A stretch of DNA of 64,000 nucleotides from Gemmatimonas groenlandica (lineage in GTDB: Bacteria > Gemmatimonadota > Gemmatimonadetes > Gemmatimonadales > Gemmatimonadaceae). The notes beneath the pieces are model-generated. The model searched no databases. It was not told where the DNA came from and worked only from the letters and a program-made list of their open reading frames with translations. The DNA is taken from positions 992,001-1,056,000 of the forward strand of contig NZ_CP053085.1 in assembly GCF_013004105.1 (NCBI RefSeq), written 5' to 3'. Shown here piece by piece: positions 63,569-64,000 of this stretch (positions within the stretch are counted from its first letter, which is position 1; every line of letters starts with the position of its first letter). Both the position numbers and the translations under genes were made by a program.

Positions 63569-63925
63569 TCAGGCCGAGAAAGAACTGCCACAACCGCAAC
63601 CGCCGGTTGAGTTCGGATTCTTGAACGTAAAGCCAGACCCCTGCATCGACGTGACGTAGTCGATCGTGGTGCCGCTGAGGTACTGCGCCGAAAACGGATC
63701 GACGAACAGCTTGATGCCCTCGAGCTCGAAGATCGTATCGTCTTCCGCGTTCTTGTCCTCGATCACCAACCCGTACTTGAAGCCGCTGCATCCGCCCGGC
63801 ATCACGGACACGCGAAGACCACCCTGCTCGGGCGTGACGCCTTCCGCTTCCATGAACTTGCGGACTTCCGTCGCGGCCGTGGGCGTGAGAACCACCATGA
63901 CATCCGGCTGCTGCATCGTGCTCAT
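63569..63925 (-). CDS. HesB/IscA-type Fe-S cluster assembly protein (ErpA-like)
   Basis: A-type Fe-S carrier, 118 aa. The three cluster ligands are Cys46 (PGGCSGFKYG), Cys110 and Cys112 (GGCGCGSSF), and the FVDPFSAQYLSGTTIDYV segment is typical. GGAGGA lies five nt upstream of the ATG (complement of 63931-63936). It lies 24 bp upstream of the NagB fusion on the same strand, but the functional link is probably only position. Confidence 0.93.
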   Translation of the reverse strand: MSTMQQPDVMVVLTPTAATEVRKFMEAEGVTPEQGGLRVSVMPGGCSGFKYGLVIEDKNAEDDTIFELEGIKLFVDPFSAQYLSGTTIDYVTSMQGSGFTFKNPNSTGGCGCGSSFSA

Positions 63926-64000
63926 TGCTGTCCTCCGAAGCGGCCGGCTGACACCCCGGCCTGATGGAGCGCGCCGCCCGCACCCGATCGCACCCGCGAT

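Overview
The window is a gene-dense, GC-rich bacterial chromosome segment. It holds about 49 protein genes, one tRNA gene, and no insertion sequence, phage or CRISPR signal. The gene content most resembles Gemmatimonadota (Gemmatimonas-like): a complete quinol:cytochrome c oxidoreductase of the alternative complex III type, a large secreted S9 peptidase, amidohydrolases with signal peptides, a TonB/ExbB/ExbD/ExbD/TonB locus, and many start codons without a Shine-Dalgarno. This placement rests on remembered gene content, not on a search.

Layout. 1-8.6 kb: the end of deoC (cut by the left edge) coupled to a two-domain ALDH16-like aldehyde dehydrogenase, which together would turn deoxyribose-5-P into glyceraldehyde-3-P plus acetate; then an M3 oligopeptidase, a small exported protein, and on the minus strand a class II photolyase fused to a renalase-like FAD oxidoreductase. 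8.4-12.2 kb (minus): an NSS symporter with its tiny MetS-like subunit, an exported amidohydrolase and a DUF502 membrane protein. 12.3-20.4 kb: S9 peptidase, AIM24-like protein, arginine decarboxylase with a YIP1 membrane protein, a TSUP exporter, and a Mn-type superoxide dismutase. 20.5-30.2 kb: DedA, then a glycan island (GH38 alpha-mannosidase, peptide/opine-type ABC permeases and binding protein without ATPase, heparinase II/III protein). 30.3-34.1 kb: a TrmJ-like methyltransferase leading a coupled set of a class III aminotransferase and two amidohydrolase-fold proteins of unknown pathway.

34.4-42.2 kb: the actABCDEF operon, closed by a strong terminator and followed by tRNA-Ala(TGC). 42.5-46.6 kb (minus): a cyanophycinase-like lipoprotein, a DUF4394 lipoprotein with a collagen-like stretch, and a REC-GGDEF-EAL protein whose receiver has Glu in place of the phosphoacceptor Asp. 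After a roughly 770-bp gene-poor gap, 47.4-52.6 kb carries two two-component pairs head to tail (PAS kinase / sigma54-type regulator with a degenerate ATPase; OmpR-type regulator / HAMP kinase). 52.7-56.1 kb is the TonB locus. 56.2-59.0 kb has an APC permease and a DAACS symporter. 59.1-63.5 kb (minus) is an amino-sugar operon: NagB/PIG-L fusion, SSS symporter, BadF-type kinase. The window ends with an IscA/ErpA-type Fe-S carrier.

Many neighbours share stop/start codons (ATGA, TGATG, GTGA), so most blocks are probably translationally coupled operons. The observations most worth following are the photolyase-oxidoreductase fusion, the sigma54-type regulator with GAFPGA and an altered Walker B, the phosphomimetic receiver, the aminotransferase/amidohydrolase set, and the NagB/PIG-L operon lacking NagA.
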